From Lysobacteraceae bacterium (GTDB taxonomy: Bacteria > Pseudomonadota > Gammaproteobacteria > Xanthomonadales > Xanthomonadaceae), in assembly GCA_026005075.1 (NCBI GenBank), contig BPKJ01000005.1, forward strand, positions 62,001-126,000: a stretch of 64,000 nucleotides of DNA, read 5' to 3'. The notes under the pieces are model-generated. The model was not told the origin of the DNA. It saw only the letters and a list, made by a program, of their open reading frames with translations, and searched no databases. A program made the position numbers and the translations under genes. Below are positions 37,452 through 46,642 of this stretch, piece after piece. How positions within the stretch are numbered: position 1 is the first letter of the stretch; each line of letters starts with the position of its first letter.

Positions 37452-37479
37452 GTTGAAATGCCCGACCGGGTCCCCAACT
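37452..37479 (+). promoter_or_regulatory. sigma-32 heat-shock promoter for grpE
   Basis: GTTGAAA (37452-37458), 13-base spacer, CCCCAACT (37472-37479). The heat-shock consensus is CTTGAAA and CCCCATNT with 11-16 between, so all but two fixed positions match. It starts two bases after the hrcA hairpin. Confidence 0.7.
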
Positions 37480-37537
37480 GCTGGCGGTAGCACGGCAGCC
37501 CCGGCTGCCGCCCCAACCCCTTTGCGCAGGAGAGAAC

Positions 37538-38059
37538 ATGCAACCGACCGAACCGCAGGCGGCCGAGATGGAGCAGGCCGCACCCGCCGCGGGCAGCGAG
37601 GAGAGCCTCGATCCGCAGGCCCGCATCGCCGAGCTGGAGAGCGCGCTCGAGGCCATGCGCGAGCAGCAGCTCCGCGAGCGCGCCGAACTCGAGAACCAGC
37701 GCAAGCGGATGGCACGCGAACTGGAACAGGCGCGCCGCTTCGCCAACGAGCGGCTGCTCAGCGAGCTGCTGCCGGTGCTCGACAATCTGGAGCGCGGGCT
37801 GGAGGCGGCGGGCACCGACTTCGAGCGTCTGCGCGAGGGCGTCGAGCTGACCCTGCGGCAGTTCCAGAAGGTCGTGGAGGACCACGGACTGGTCGCGGTG
37901 CCGGCGGTCGGACATCCCTTCAACCCGGAGCACCACCAGGCCGTCAGCGTGGCGGAGGACACCGGGCAGCCCGCCGATACCGTGGTCAGCGCCATGCAGA
38001 AGGGCTATCTGCTGCATGGGCGGCTGCTGCGCCCGGCGCTGGTCGTCGTCGCCCGCTAG
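37538..38059 (+). CDS. grpE: nucleotide exchange factor GrpE
   Basis: Releases ADP from DnaK. 173 residues: a charged N-terminus (EPQAAEMEQAAPAAGSEE), a long helical coiled coil (residues 25-85, ELENQRKRMARELEQARRFA) and a C-terminal beta-wing with GHPFNPEHHQAVSV and TVVSAMQKGYLLHGRLLRPA. ATG 37538 has AGGAGAG upstream. It is separated from dnaK by 96 bp containing another heat-shock promoter. Confidence 0.97.
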   Translation: MQPTEPQAAEMEQAAPAAGSEESLDPQARIAELESALEAMREQQLRERAELENQRKRMARELEQARRFANERLLSELLPVLDNLERGLEAAGTDFERLREGVELTLRQFQKVVEDHGLVAVPAVGHPFNPEHHQAVSVAEDTGQPADTVVSAMQKGYLLHGRLLRPALVVVAR

Positions 38060-38066
38060 CGCAGGG

Positions 38067-38095
38067 CTTGAATCGGGGGCGCGGCGTCACCAACT
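38067..38095 (+). promoter_or_regulatory. sigma-32 heat-shock promoter for dnaK
   Basis: CTTGAAT (38067-38073), 14-base spacer, CACCAACT (38088-38095). It resembles the promoter before grpE (-10 CCCCAACT), so the cluster likely has at least two heat-shock start points. Confidence 0.6.
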
Positions 38096-38155
38096 AGGCA
38101 GGCAGCAGCGGTCGCCCCGGCCGCAGGAATTCTGGACTTTCGGGAGAGCAAGCAC

Positions 38156-40078
38156 ATGGGCAAGATCATCGGTATCGACCTTGGCACGACGAACAGCTGC
38201 GTGGCCGTCATGGAGGGCGGTCAGGTCAAGGTCATCGAGAACTCGGAGGGCGACCGCACCACGCCCTCCATCGTCGCCTACACCAAGGATGGCGAGGTTC
38301 TGGTCGGTGCGCCCGCCAAGCGGCAGGCGGTGACCAATCCGAAGAACACCTTCTTTGCGGTCAAGCGTCTGATCGGCCGCAAGTTCACCGATGCCGAGGT
38401 GAAGAAGGACATCGACCTCGTCCCCTACAAGATCATCGAGCACGACAACGGTGACGCGTGGGTGGCCACCGCCGACGGCAAGAAGATGGCGCCGCAGCAG
38501 ATCTCGGCGCAGGTGCTGGCCAAGATGAAGAAGACCGCGGAGGACTACCTTGGCGAGCCGGTCACCGAGGCCGTCATCACCGTGCCCGCGTACTTCAACG
38601 ACAGCCAGCGCCAGGCGACCAAGGATGCCGGACGGATCGCCGGGCTGGAGGTCAAGCGCATCATCAACGAGCCGACCGCGGCGGCGCTGGCCTACGGTCT
38701 CGACAAGAAGGGCGGCGACCGCAAGATCGCGGTCTATGACCTCGGCGGCGGCACCTTCGACGTCTCCATCATCGAGATCGCCGAGGTCGACGGCGAGAAG
38801 CAGTTCGAGGTGCTGGCCACCAACGGCGACACCTTCCTCGGTGGCGAGGACTTCGACAAGCGCATCATCGACTACCTCGTGGACGAGTTCAGGAAGGAGC
38901 AGGGCATCGACCTCAGGAACGACCCGCTGGCGCTGCAGCGGCTGAAGGATGCGGCGGAGCGGGCCAAGATCGAGCTGTCCTCCGCGCAGCAGACCGAGGT
39001 CAACCTGCCCTACATCACGGCCGATGCCTCGGGTCCGAAGCATCTGACCATCAAGCTGACCCGGGCCAAGCTGGAGGCGCTGGTCGAGGACCTGATCCGG
39101 CGCACCATCGAGCCCTGCAAGGTGGCCCTGAACGATGCCGGCCTGCGGGTCGGGGACATCGACGAGGTCATCCTGGTCGGCGGCCAGACCCGCATGCCGG
39201 CGGTGCAGCGCGCGGTGGCCGAGTTCTTCGGCAAGGAGCCGCGCCGTGACGTCAACCCGGACGAGGCCGTGGCCATCGGCGCCGCGATCCAGGCGGGCGT
39301 GCTGGCCGGTGACGTCAAGGACGTGCTGCTGCTCGACGTGACGCCGCTGTCGCTGGGCATCGAGACCCTGGGCGGGGTGATGACCAAGCTCATCGAGAAG
39401 AACACCACCATCCCGACCAAGGCCTCGCAGATCTTCTCCACCGCGGAGGACAACCAGACCGCGGTCACCGTGCACGTGCTGCAGGGCGAGCGCGAGCAGG
39501 CCCGCTACAACAAGTCGCTGGCCAAGTTCGATCTCGCCGGTATCGAGCCCGCGCCGCGCGGGGTGCCGCAGATCGAGGTCTCCTTCGACATCGACGCCAA
39601 CGGCATCCTGCACGTCTCGGCCAAGGACAAGAAGACCGGCAAGGAGCAGCGGATCGAGATCAAGGCCGGCTCGGGCCTGTCCGAGGAGGAGATCCAGCGC
39701 ATGGTGGCCGACGCCGAGGCCCACCGCGAGGAGGACCGCAAGTTCCATGAGCTGGTGACCGCCCGCAACAAGGCCGATGCGCTCATCCACGCGGCCCGCG
39801 CGGCGATCAAGGAGTTCGGGGCCAAGGTGCCGGCGGACCGGATCGGTGCGGTCGAGGCCGCGGTGGCCGAGCTCGAGACGGCCATGAAGTCGGACGACAA
39901 GGCGCAGATCGAGGCCAAGACCGCGGCGCTCGAATCCGCCACCCAGGTCCTGCAGGAGGCGGCTGCCCAGGCCGCGGCCCAGGGCGGTGGCGCCTCGTCC
40001 GCGGCCGGTGGTGCCGGCGCTTCCGACGACGTGGTGGACGCCGAGTTCACCGAGGTCAAGGACGACAAGAAGTCCTGA
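38156..40078 (+). CDS. dnaK: chaperone DnaK (Hsp70)
   Basis: 640 residues, the standard length. The ATPase domain begins [20 protein letters not shown], with [15 protein letters not shown] near residue 197 and [10 protein letters not shown] near 345. The linker [19 protein letters not shown] leads to the substrate domain, and the C-terminus ends [16 protein letters not shown], which carries the usual EEVD-like acidic tail. All residues expected for ATP hydrolysis are present. It is followed by a strong hairpin and then dnaJ. Confidence 0.99.
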   Translation: MGKIIGIDLGTTNSCVAVMEGGQVKVIENSEGDRTTPSIVAYTKDGEVLVGAPAKRQAVTNPKNTFFAVKRLIGRKFTDAEVKKDIDLVPYKIIEHDNGDAWVATADGKKMAPQQISAQVLAKMKKTAEDYLGEPVTEAVITVPAYFNDSQRQATKDAGRIAGLEVKRIINEPTAAALAYGLDKKGGDRKIAVYDLGGGTFDVSIIEIAEVDGEKQFEVLATNGDTFLGGEDFDKRIIDYLVDEFRKEQGIDLRNDPLALQRLKDAAERAKIELSSAQQTEVNLPYITADASGPKHLTIKLTRAKLEALVEDLIRRTIEPCKVALNDAGLRVGDIDEVILVGGQTRMPAVQRAVAEFFGKEPRRDVNPDEAVAIGAAIQAGVLAGDVKDVLLLDVTPLSLGIETLGGVMTKLIEKNTTIPTKASQIFSTAEDNQTAVTVHVLQGEREQARYNKSLAKFDLAGIEPAPRGVPQIEVSFDIDANGILHVSAKDKKTGKEQRIEIKAGSGLSEEEIQRMVADAEAHREEDRKFHELVTARNKADALIHAARAAIKEFGAKVPADRIGAVEAAVAELETAMKSDDKAQIEAKTAALESATQVLQEAAAQAAAQGGGASSAAGGAGASDDVVDAEFTEVKDDKKS

Positions 40079-40090
40079 TTCGCGCCACGG

Positions 40091-40120
40091 GGCCCGGAGG
40101 TTGCGTGCAGCCTCCGGGCC
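40091..40120 (+). terminator. hairpin between dnaK and dnaJ
   Basis: Perfect 10-bp stem GGCCCGGAGG/CCTCCGGGCC with a 10-base loop, followed by TTCCTG. Thirteen bases after the dnaK stop. It likely acts as a partial terminator or mRNA stabiliser, lowering dnaJ relative to dnaK. Confidence 0.6.
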
Positions 40121-40205
40121 TTCCTGCTACCCGGACTGATCGCGGGAGCCGCTGGCGGCCTGCCCCGGTCCTTCGGCCCGTCCACCCACTCCGATTCCGG
40201 CTTCG

Positions 40206-41321
40206 ATGACCCGCGACTACTACGAAATCCTTGGCGTGCCGCGCAGCGCGAGCGCCGAAGAGCTCAAGAAGGCCTACCGGCGGCTGGCGATGAAGTACCA
40301 CCCCGACCGCAATCCGGGGGACAAGGAGGCCGAGGAGCGCTTCAAGGAGGCCAAGCAGGCCTACGAGGTGCTGTCCGATCCGTCGCGGCGGCGCATGTAC
40401 GACCAGCACGGCCATGCCGCCTTCGAGGGCGGATTCGGCGGTGCCGGTCCGGGCTTCGCGGACGTGGGTGACATCTTCGGCGACATCTTCGGCGACATCT
40501 TCGGCGGTGGCCGTTCCCGTGCCCAGCCGCGGCGCGGTTCGGATTTGCGCTACGTGGTCGAGCTCGACCTCGAGGAAGCCGTCTTCGGTGTCGAGAAGCG
40601 GATCGAGGTGCCGACGCTCGTGGCCTGCGAGACCTGCCATGGCAGCGGCTCGGAGGATGGCAAGACACAGACCTGCGGGACCTGCCGCGGTCACGGTCGG
40701 GTGCGGATCCAGCAGGGCATCTTCTCGGTGCAGCAGACCTGCCCGCACTGCTCCGGCAGCGGCCGGGTGGTCACCCGGCCGTGCAGCACCTGCCGCGGCG
40801 AGGGCAGGGTCGAGACCCGCCGCAAGCTGGCGGTGAAGATCCCCGCCGGGGTCGACCGCGGCGACCGCATCCGGCTTGCCGGGGAGGGCGCGGCGGGGCC
40901 GGGTGGCGCGCCCCCCGGCGACCTGTACGTCGAGATCGACGTCCGCGAGCACCCGATCTTCCATCGCGACGGTGACGACCTCTACTGCGAGCTGCCGATC
41001 CGCTTCTCGCAGGCGGCGCTGGGCGCCGAGCTCCACGTGCCCACCCTCGACGGGGAGGCCATCCTCCGCATCCCGCCCGAGACCCAGACCGGGCGCGTGT
41101 TCCGTCTGCGCGGCAAGGGGGTCAAGTCGGTGCGCAGCCAGGCCCCCGGCGACCTGCTCTGCAAGGTCGTGGTCGAGACCCCGGTCAACCTCACCCGCCG
41201 GCAGCGCGAGCTGCTCGAGGAGTTCGAAGCGACCTTCGAGGGCACGGCCGAGCGCCACTCGCCGCGGGCCAGTTCGTGGCTCGACGGGGTCAGGGCGTTC
41301 TGGGAGCGGATGACCAGCTGA
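40206..41321 (+). CDS. dnaJ: chaperone DnaJ (Hsp40)
   Basis: 371 residues. J domain with the HPD motif ([18 protein letters not shown]), a Gly/Phe region containing [15 protein letters not shown], four CxxCxGxG zinc-binding repeats ([32 protein letters not shown]), and the substrate-binding C-terminal domain. It stimulates DnaK ATP hydrolysis. ATG 40206 fits. No separate heat-shock promoter is apparent. Confidence 0.98.
   Translation: MTRDYYEILGVPRSASAEELKKAYRRLAMKYHPDRNPGDKEAEERFKEAKQAYEVLSDPSRRRMYDQHGHAAFEGGFGGAGPGFADVGDIFGDIFGDIFGGGRSRAQPRRGSDLRYVVELDLEEAVFGVEKRIEVPTLVACETCHGSGSEDGKTQTCGTCRGHGRVRIQQGIFSVQQTCPHCSGSGRVVTRPCSTCRGEGRVETRRKLAVKIPAGVDRGDRIRLAGEGAAGPGGAPPGDLYVEIDVREHPIFHRDGDDLYCELPIRFSQAALGAELHVPTLDGEAILRIPPETQTGRVFRLRGKGVKSVRSQAPGDLLCKVVVETPVNLTRRQRELLEEFEATFEGTAERHSPRASSWLDGVRAFWERMTS
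40470..40505 (+). repeat. 12-bp tandem repeat within dnaJ
   Basis: Three consecutive copies of GACATCTTCGGC, coding DIFG each time, in the Gly/Phe linker of DnaJ. The repeat keeps the frame and is a known feature of many DnaJ proteins; copy-number change would only shorten or lengthen the linker. Confidence 0.9.
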
Positions 41322-41403
41322 GCCGCGCAGCACGGGGAGGGTGTGCGGCGCGGGCCGCGAGGGTAGCCTTGGTGCCCTCACGGCGCGAAGGAGCACGGAC
41401 GCA

Positions 41404-42117
41404 ATGAGCATGACCATCCTGCTGCAGGGGGCCGGCGGCCGGCTGGGCTCGGCCATTCGCGAGCTGGCGGAGGCCGATCCGGAGCTGCGCTGCCTGCCGC
41501 TGCCACGTGCCGGGCGTCCCGAGCCCGGTGCCGAGGTCCTCATCGACGTCAGCGTGCCCGAGGGGTTGGCACGCAGCATCGAGGTCGCCGAGGCCCTGGG
41601 CGTGGCGCTGGTGGTGGGCACGACCGGGCTCGACGGGGACGCGCTCGCCCGCCTGCGGGCACTGTCGCGGAAGGTGCCGGTGCTGCATGCCCGCAACTTC
41701 AGTCCCGGCATGGCTGCGATGCGGCGGGTGGCGGCCGAGCTTGCCCGGCTGCTCGACTGGGATGTCGAGATCGCCGAGGTGCATCACCGGGCCAAGCGGG
41801 ACGCGCCGTCCGGTACCGCGCTTGCGCTGCTGGAGACGGTGGCGGCCGCGCGCGGGCAGGCACCCAGGTGGGAGGATCGCGCGGCGCCCGCGAACGGCCT
41901 GCCGCGGGCGCACGGAAGCATCGGCGTGGCGGTGCTGCGCGGGGGAAGCGTGCCCGGCGAGCACAGCGTGCACTGGTTCGGCGAGGACGAGCGCATCGAG
42001 CTCCGACACGTGGCCGAGCACCGTCGGCTGTTCGCGCGCGGCGCCCTGCTCGCGGCACGGCGGCTGGCCGGACGTCCCCCGGGCTGGTACGAGTTCGACC
42101 GGCTGCTCTGGGACTGA
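41404..42117 (+). CDS. dapB: 4-hydroxy-tetrahydrodipicolinate reductase
   Basis: Lysine/diaminopimelate synthesis, NAD(P)H-dependent. 237 residues, short for the family (about 270 in E. coli). N-terminal GAGGRLGSAI nucleotide loop, VVGTTGLDGDAL, NFSPGM and the catalytic EVHHRAKRDAPSGTALALLE. ATG 41404 has AAGGAG about eleven bases upstream. In E. coli dapB is followed by carAB; here the next gene is a convergent amidotransferase, and carAB is not in the window. Confidence 0.92.
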   Translation: MSMTILLQGAGGRLGSAIRELAEADPELRCLPLPRAGRPEPGAEVLIDVSVPEGLARSIEVAEALGVALVVGTTGLDGDALARLRALSRKVPVLHARNFSPGMAAMRRVAAELARLLDWDVEIAEVHHRAKRDAPSGTALALLETVAAARGQAPRWEDRAAPANGLPRAHGSIGVAVLRGGSVPGEHSVHWFGEDERIELRHVAEHRRLFARGALLAARRLAGRPPGWYEFDRLLWD

Positions 42118-42126
42118 CGCGGTCGG

Positions 42127-42876
42127 CTATTCGGTCGAGGCGAGGACGCGGCGTCGTGCCGGGCGGCCGATGCGGTCGAGGAAGCGCCCGAACACCTCGG
42201 TGGCGCGGTCCTGCATCACCGCAAGATGCCGTTCTGCCTCGCGCAGGATGGCCTCGGCATCCCACGGCAGGCCGCTTCGCGCCAGCTCGGCACGGTACGC
42301 GGGATGGCCCAGCCAGCGGCGCAGCAGGCCGGCGTCGAGTTCGAGGTGGAACTGCAGGCCCCATGCCAGGTCGCGCCAGCAGAAGGCCTGGTTGCGGCAG
42401 GTGGCGGTAGCGCCGAGGTGGCGGGCGGCAGGGGGGATTTCGAACGTGTAATGGTGCCACTGGAACACCATCGACCCGGCGGGCAACGCGGCGAGCACCG
42501 GATCGGCCTTTCCGGCTGGCGTCGGATCCCAGCGGTACCAGCCGATTTCCGGTACCTCATTGCGGCGGACCTCGGCCCCCAGCGCCCGCGCCAGCAGCTG
42601 TGCGCCAAGGCAGATGCCGAGCACCGGCCGGCCCAGCTCCAGCATCGCGCGGATGCAGGTGATCTCCGTTTCCAGGTGCGGGCGCTGCGGTGCATCCTCG
42701 ACGTTCATCGGCCCGCCGAGGACGACGAGGCCACGGTAGCGTTCCACGCGCGGCCGGGCGTCCGGGTGGCGCTCGAAGTTGACGAAGCGGATCCGGTGTC
42801 CGCGGGCGCGGATCAGCGCGTTCAGCGTTCCCAGGGGTTCGGCGGCGACGTGCTGGAAGACCAGAATGCGGGGCAT
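42127..42876 (-). CDS. class I glutamine amidotransferase-like protein
   Basis: 249 residues with the amidotransferase triad: Cys in VLGICLGAQLLA near residue 90, His in GLQFHLEL near 175, and Glu two residues after it. N-terminal MPRILVFQHVAAEPLG is usual for GMP-synthase-like amidotransferases without a synthase partner. It could act on glutamine alone or with an unknown partner; some relatives hydrolyse gamma-glutamyl compounds. It is convergent with dapB. Confidence 0.85.
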   Translation of the reverse strand: MPRILVFQHVAAEPLGTLNALIRARGHRIRFVNFERHPDARPRVERYRGLVVLGGPMNVEDAPQRPHLETEITCIRAMLELGRPVLGICLGAQLLARALGAEVRRNEVPEIGWYRWDPTPAGKADPVLAALPAGSMVFQWHHYTFEIPPAARHLGATATCRNQAFCWRDLAWGLQFHLELDAGLLRRWLGHPAYRAELARSGLPWDAEAILREAERHLAVMQDRATEVFGRFLDRIGRPARRRVLASTE

Positions 42877-42918
42877 CGCGGCGGACCGGTGTGAAGGCGC
42901 GGCGGCGGTGCGCCGGGA

Positions 42919-43335
42919 CTAGAGCGTGTCCTTGCGCGGCAGGCCGTCGGCAGGGTCGGGTCGGGCCCAGTCGACGTGCCGGCTCCAGAACACGTGCCCC
43001 TGCGGCTCGAGCTCGAGAGGGGCGTGCACCTGGGCGCGGGCGATGTGCAGCTCGCTCGGCCAGCGCGAGGAGCGGAAGAACAGCGGGCTGCCGCAGCGCT
43101 CGCAGAAGCCGCGCTGGGCCCCGGGGCTGGAGTCGTACCAGCGCAGGCAGCGCTCCGCGTCATGGATCTCGACGTCCTTGGCGAGCATGCCGATCCAGGT
43201 GACGAAGCCCGCGCCATGCGCGCTGCGGCACAGGGTGCAATGGCAGTGCGTCATCCAGCGCGGCGGCGCGTTCAGGTCGAAGCGCACGGCGCCGCACAGG
43301 CAGCCGCCGTCGCCTTGGACGCTCGAATCGTCCAT
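42919..43335 (-). CDS. GFA family (CENP-V/glutathione-dependent formaldehyde-activating) protein
   Basis: 138-residue zinc protein. Two cysteine pairs in GGCLCGAVRFDL and CHCTLCRSAHGAG, plus CERCGSPLFFRSS, are the usual zinc ligands. Relatives bind glutathione adducts of formaldehyde, but several lack this activity, so the function is tentative. Its ATG lies 64 bp inside the end of the phzF-like gene on the same strand, so translation may be coupled. SD AGGAGAGG lies upstream. Confidence 0.85.
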   Translation of the reverse strand: MDDSSVQGDGGCLCGAVRFDLNAPPRWMTHCHCTLCRSAHGAGFVTWIGMLAKDVEIHDAERCLRWYDSSPGAQRGFCERCGSPLFFRSSRWPSELHIARAQVHAPLELEPQGHVFWSRHVDWARPDPADGLPRKDTL

Positions 43336-44198
43336 TCCACCTCTCCTCGCACGATGGCAAGACTCCGACCCCCGACCCAGATCGTGCCGTCGGCCTCGCA
43401 GTGCAACTCGACCAGGGCGTCGTGGCCCATCTCCCGGCCCTGGCTGACCCGGTAGCCGCGCGCCAGCGGACCCTCGGGCTCGGCATGGCGCAGCCAGGCG
43501 GCGATCAGCCCGTTGGCGGCGCCGGAGGCGGGATCCTCGGCGATGCCGACGCCGGCGGGAAAGGCGCGAACGACCAGGGCCGGGTCGGTGCCGGTGCGCG
43601 CAAAGCCGCACAGGCCGAGGGTGTCGCTGCTCCGGGCCAGGGACGCGATCGCGTCGATGGGGGCGTCCCAGCTGCGCAGCGCGAGCTCGTCGCGGAACTC
43701 GGCGATCCACCAGCGCCGCCCGCCCTCCATGCAGGCAAGATGCTCCGGGCCGCGCAGACGCGCGCCGAGCAGTTCCAGGGCCATGCGGCGCTGGGCCTCG
43801 GGCGGCTCGACGGGAACCGCCCGCGGGGCGCGCAGGAAAAGCTGCAGCCCATCCTCGCCGGGAGCCGTGCGCAGCTCGATGCAGCCGATGCCGCACTGCT
43901 GCACCAGCCGCTCCCGCTGCGGCAACCGGCCGCTCTCGATCAGGGCGTGCGCGGTGCCCAGGCTTGGGTGCGCGGCAAACGGGATCTCCCGCCGCGGCGT
44001 GAACATCCGCACCCGGTAGTCGGCGCCCTCGACCTCGGCCGGGAGCACGAAGGTCGTTTCCACCAGCCCGGTCCAGCGCGCGAAATCCTGCATGGCGGTC
44101 GCCGTCCAGCCGCGGGCATCCAGCACCACGCCAAGCGGGTTGCCGCCGCCACGGCGGGCGGCGAAGACATCCATCTGCCAGTACGGAAAGCGGTGCAT
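43272..44198 (-). CDS. PhzF family isomerase/epimerase-like protein
   Basis: 308 residues with the two-lobed PhzF (diaminopimelate-epimerase-like) fold: YWQMDVFAARRGGGNPLGVV with FTPRREIPFAAHPSLGTAHA in the first lobe and EDPASGAANGLIAAWLRHAE in the second. The conserved Glu and Asp of the family are present (GLVETTFVLP; AEDPASGAA). Substrates of most members are unknown. The last 20 residues (KATAAACAAPCAST) overlap the gfa gene and look less conserved. Confidence 0.85.
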   Translation of the reverse strand: MHRFPYWQMDVFAARRGGGNPLGVVLDARGWTATAMQDFARWTGLVETTFVLPAEVEGADYRVRMFTPRREIPFAAHPSLGTAHALIESGRLPQRERLVQQCGIGCIELRTAPGEDGLQLFLRAPRAVPVEPPEAQRRMALELLGARLRGPEHLACMEGGRRWWIAEFRDELALRSWDAPIDAIASLARSSDTLGLCGFARTGTDPALVVRAFPAGVGIAEDPASGAANGLIAAWLRHAEPEGPLARGYRVSQGREMGHDALVELHCEADGTIWVGGRSLAIVRGEVEWTIRASKATAAACAAPCAST

Positions 44199-44330
44199 GC
44201 GCAAGCCACGAGGAGCGGACGGGGCAGGGTGCCATGCCGCCGCGGGCTTGCGAAGCCCCGCCGGCCCGAACAGGGCGGCATGAGCCCATGCCAGCGGCAA
44301 GGCAAGGCTCTGCCCTGCAGGGTGCAGGGG

Positions 44331-44846
44331 TCAGGCCACCGCCTGCAGCAGGGCGCCAGGGCGGTAGCGCTCGGACGGCCCGGCCTCGGCCTGATAGGCC
44401 ACGGCGCGTTGCTGGCGCGCCAGTTCGGCCCGGGCGGCGGTTTCCATCCGGGCGGCCTCGGCGGCGACGGCCTGGTCCTGGGCCGAGGGACGGGCGGGAG
44501 CCAGGGCGGCGGCGCGGATGCGCTGCGCCTTGTCGAGGGTGGCTTGCGGGTCGCCGCGCACCGGCGAGGTGTCGATGCCGACCTCGCCGCCCACCGCGTA
44601 GCGCCGTCCGTCCGGGCCGGTCCGATAGGTGTAGGACGGCCCGCGCGTGACCAGGGGGCCGCCGGCCGCAAGGTGCGCCTGCTCGTGCGCCCGCACCTCC
44701 CGGTCCCGGGCCGCGAGCCGTGCCAGCTCGGCCTGCGCGGCGGGGTCGGCGAGCGCCTCGTCCGGGCCTTGGCCGGAGGCGGGCACAGCCCCCGTCCTGC
44801 CCGAAGCGGGCGGCGCGAGGTTGCCGACAGACGCGATGCCGGTCAT
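44331..44846 (-). CDS. SprA-related putative metalloprotease
   Basis: 171 residues. A conserved block near residues 50-95 carries REVRAHEQAHLAAGG and RGPSYTYRTGPDGRRYAVGG followed by EVGIDTSPVRGDP; HEQAH resembles a zinc site, and the family is listed as SprA-related or putative metalloprotease (PF12118). Both ends are Ala/Gln-rich and of low complexity. There is no signal peptide. ATG 44846. Confidence 0.8.
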   Translation of the reverse strand: MTGIASVGNLAPPASGRTGAVPASGQGPDEALADPAAQAELARLAARDREVRAHEQAHLAAGGPLVTRGPSYTYRTGPDGRRYAVGGEVGIDTSPVRGDPQATLDKAQRIRAAALAPARPSAQDQAVAAEAARMETAARAELARQQRAVAYQAEAGPSERYRPGALLQAVA

Positions 44847-44892
44847 GCGCGGCCCCAGTCTCGCGCGGTCAGGGCGCCGGCCGCACCCGGTC

Positions 44893-45138
44893 CTAGTGGC
44901 GCAGGCTCAGCGCGGGGTGCTCGTCGAGGCTGCCGTCGCTGCGGATCACCACACAGGTCTGGCCGGCACGATCGGTCACCACCGGCGTCGGCTCGAGAAA
45001 AGGACGGTGACGGATGAACCTCAGCTCCCATCCGAACGTCTCCAGCTCCTGCAGGGTCTTCAGCTGGGCGGGATTGAGCTCCCGTCTCAGGGCCGCGGCT
45101 CGCGGCATCACGCCCGACCGGCGTTCGTTGCTGGCCAT
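44893..45138 (-). CDS. conserved small protein, unknown function
   Basis: 81 residues, no signal peptide or membrane segment. The N-terminus is basic (SNERRSGVMPRAAALRRELN) and the middle shows ETFGWELRFIRHRPFLEP, with PVVTDRAG following, a pattern known to me from short conserved hypothetical proteins of gammaproteobacteria. GGAGG seven bases before the ATG at 45138 supports translation. It is divergent from fumC. Confidence 0.72.
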   Translation of the reverse strand: MASNERRSGVMPRAAALRRELNPAQLKTLQELETFGWELRFIRHRPFLEPTPVVTDRAGQTCVVIRSDGSLDEHPALSLRH

Positions 45139-45241
45139 GGATGCACCTCCTTCGGATGTGTCATGGCACCGCTTGGATGCTAGTCCCGTTTGCACGAAGA
45201 TGCCAGATCCTCGCGGGTGGAGCGGTGGGTGGAGGCCAGCC

Positions 45242-46636
45242 ATGGGTGCACGAATCGAGCAGGACAGCCTGGGCGCGGTGGAAGTGCCGGAGGAGGCGCT
45301 GTGGGGGGCGCAGACCGAGCGCGCGCGCGGCCATTTCACGATCAGCGGGCTGCGGATGCCGGCCGCCTTCCTGCGTGCGCTGGCCCGCATCAAGGCGGCG
45401 GCGGCCCGCGCCAACGCACGGCTGGGGGAGCTGGAGCCCGGGCAGGCCGAGGCGATCGCGGCCGCGGCCGACGCCATCGTGCAGGGCCGGCATGCCGAGG
45501 CCTTTCCGGTCGACGTGTTCCAGACCGGGTCGGCGACCTCCAGCAACATGAACATGAACGAGGTGATCGCGCAGCTTGCGCGGCGTCAGGGCGTCGAGCT
45601 GCATCCCAACGATCACGTCAACCGCTCGCAGAGCTCCAACGACGTGGTGCCCAGCGCGATCCAGCTGGCCGCGCTGGAGCGGGTCCATGCCGTCCTGCTG
45701 CCCGCGCTGGAGCGCCTCGCGGGCACCATCCGCCGCCGCGCCGAGGAACTCGGCGATGTGGTCAAGACCGGTCGCACGCATCTGATGGATGCGATGCCGC
45801 TGACCTTCGGTCAGGAGCTGGGTGGCTGGCTGAGTCAGCTGGAGGCCGCGGATCGGAGCCTTCGTGCCTGCCTTCCGGGACTGTGCGCGCTGCCGCTCGG
45901 AGGCACGGCGGTGGGCAGCGGGATCAATGCGCCGGAGGGTTTCGCCGAGGCCGCCATCGAGGAACTGGCGCGTGCGACCGGCCTGCCGCTGCGGCCGGCG
46001 GAGGACCGTTTCGCGGGCATCTCGGGGCAGCTTCCGGCGCTGGAGCTCGCGTCCCGGCTGGAGGGTCTTGCGGTGCTGCTCGGGCGGATCGCCGAGGATC
46101 TGCGCTGGATGAACTCCGGGCCGCTCGCGGGTCTCGCGGAGATCGAGCTGCCTGCGCTGCAGCCGGGAAGCTCGATCATGCCGGGCAAGGTCAACCCGGT
46201 CGCCTGCGAGGCGATCCTGATGCTTGTGGTGCAGGTGCGGGCCTGCCATCTGGCGGTGTCGCTGGGCGCGCAGGGCGGCAACTTCCAGCTCAACACCATG
46301 CTCCCGCTGATCGCCCACAACCTGCTGCCGCCCATCGACTGGCTGGCCGGCGGGATGGACCTTCTCGGCGGCAAGGCGATCGCAGGCTTCCGGGTCCGCC
46401 GCGAGCGCATCGAACAGGCGCTGGCGCGAAACCCGGTGCTGGTCACCGCGCTCAATCCGCTGATCGGCTACGACCGCGCTGCGGCCATCGCCAAGCGCGC
46501 CTACCGCGAAGGGCGGCCGGTGCTGGAGGTGGCGCTGGAGGACAGCGGGCTGGACGAGGCGACACTGCGCCGTGCCCTCGATCCGATCCGGCTCACGCGC
46601 GGTGGCAGGCAGGTGCCCGGCGCGGCGCGGGACTGA
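45242..46636 (+). CDS. fumC: fumarate hydratase class II
   Basis: Iron-independent fumarase, homotetramer. 464 residues (E. coli FumC 467). Motifs: FQTGSATSSNMNMNEV (usual TGSGTS, here TGSATS), HPNDHVNRSQSSNDV, KTGRTHLMDAMPLTFGQE and the signature GSSIMPGKVNP near residue 317, whose serine is the catalytic base. ATG 45242 gives MGARIEQDSLGAVEVP. It is stable to oxidants, unlike the iron-sulfur class I enzyme encoded at 54008-55525. Confidence 0.95.
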   Translation: MGARIEQDSLGAVEVPEEALWGAQTERARGHFTISGLRMPAAFLRALARIKAAAARANARLGELEPGQAEAIAAAADAIVQGRHAEAFPVDVFQTGSATSSNMNMNEVIAQLARRQGVELHPNDHVNRSQSSNDVVPSAIQLAALERVHAVLLPALERLAGTIRRRAEELGDVVKTGRTHLMDAMPLTFGQELGGWLSQLEAADRSLRACLPGLCALPLGGTAVGSGINAPEGFAEAAIEELARATGLPLRPAEDRFAGISGQLPALELASRLEGLAVLLGRIAEDLRWMNSGPLAGLAEIELPALQPGSSIMPGKVNPVACEAILMLVVQVRACHLAVSLGAQGGNFQLNTMLPLIAHNLLPPIDWLAGGMDLLGGKAIAGFRVRRERIEQALARNPVLVTALNPLIGYDRAAAIAKRAYREGRPVLEVALEDSGLDEATLRRALDPIRLTRGGRQVPGAARD

Positions 46637-46642
46637 GACGAC

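Noticed and set aside
38087-39790. A 567-codon frame antisense to dnaK
   Set aside because: Antisense shadow of a highly conserved gene; no independent start signal or homology.
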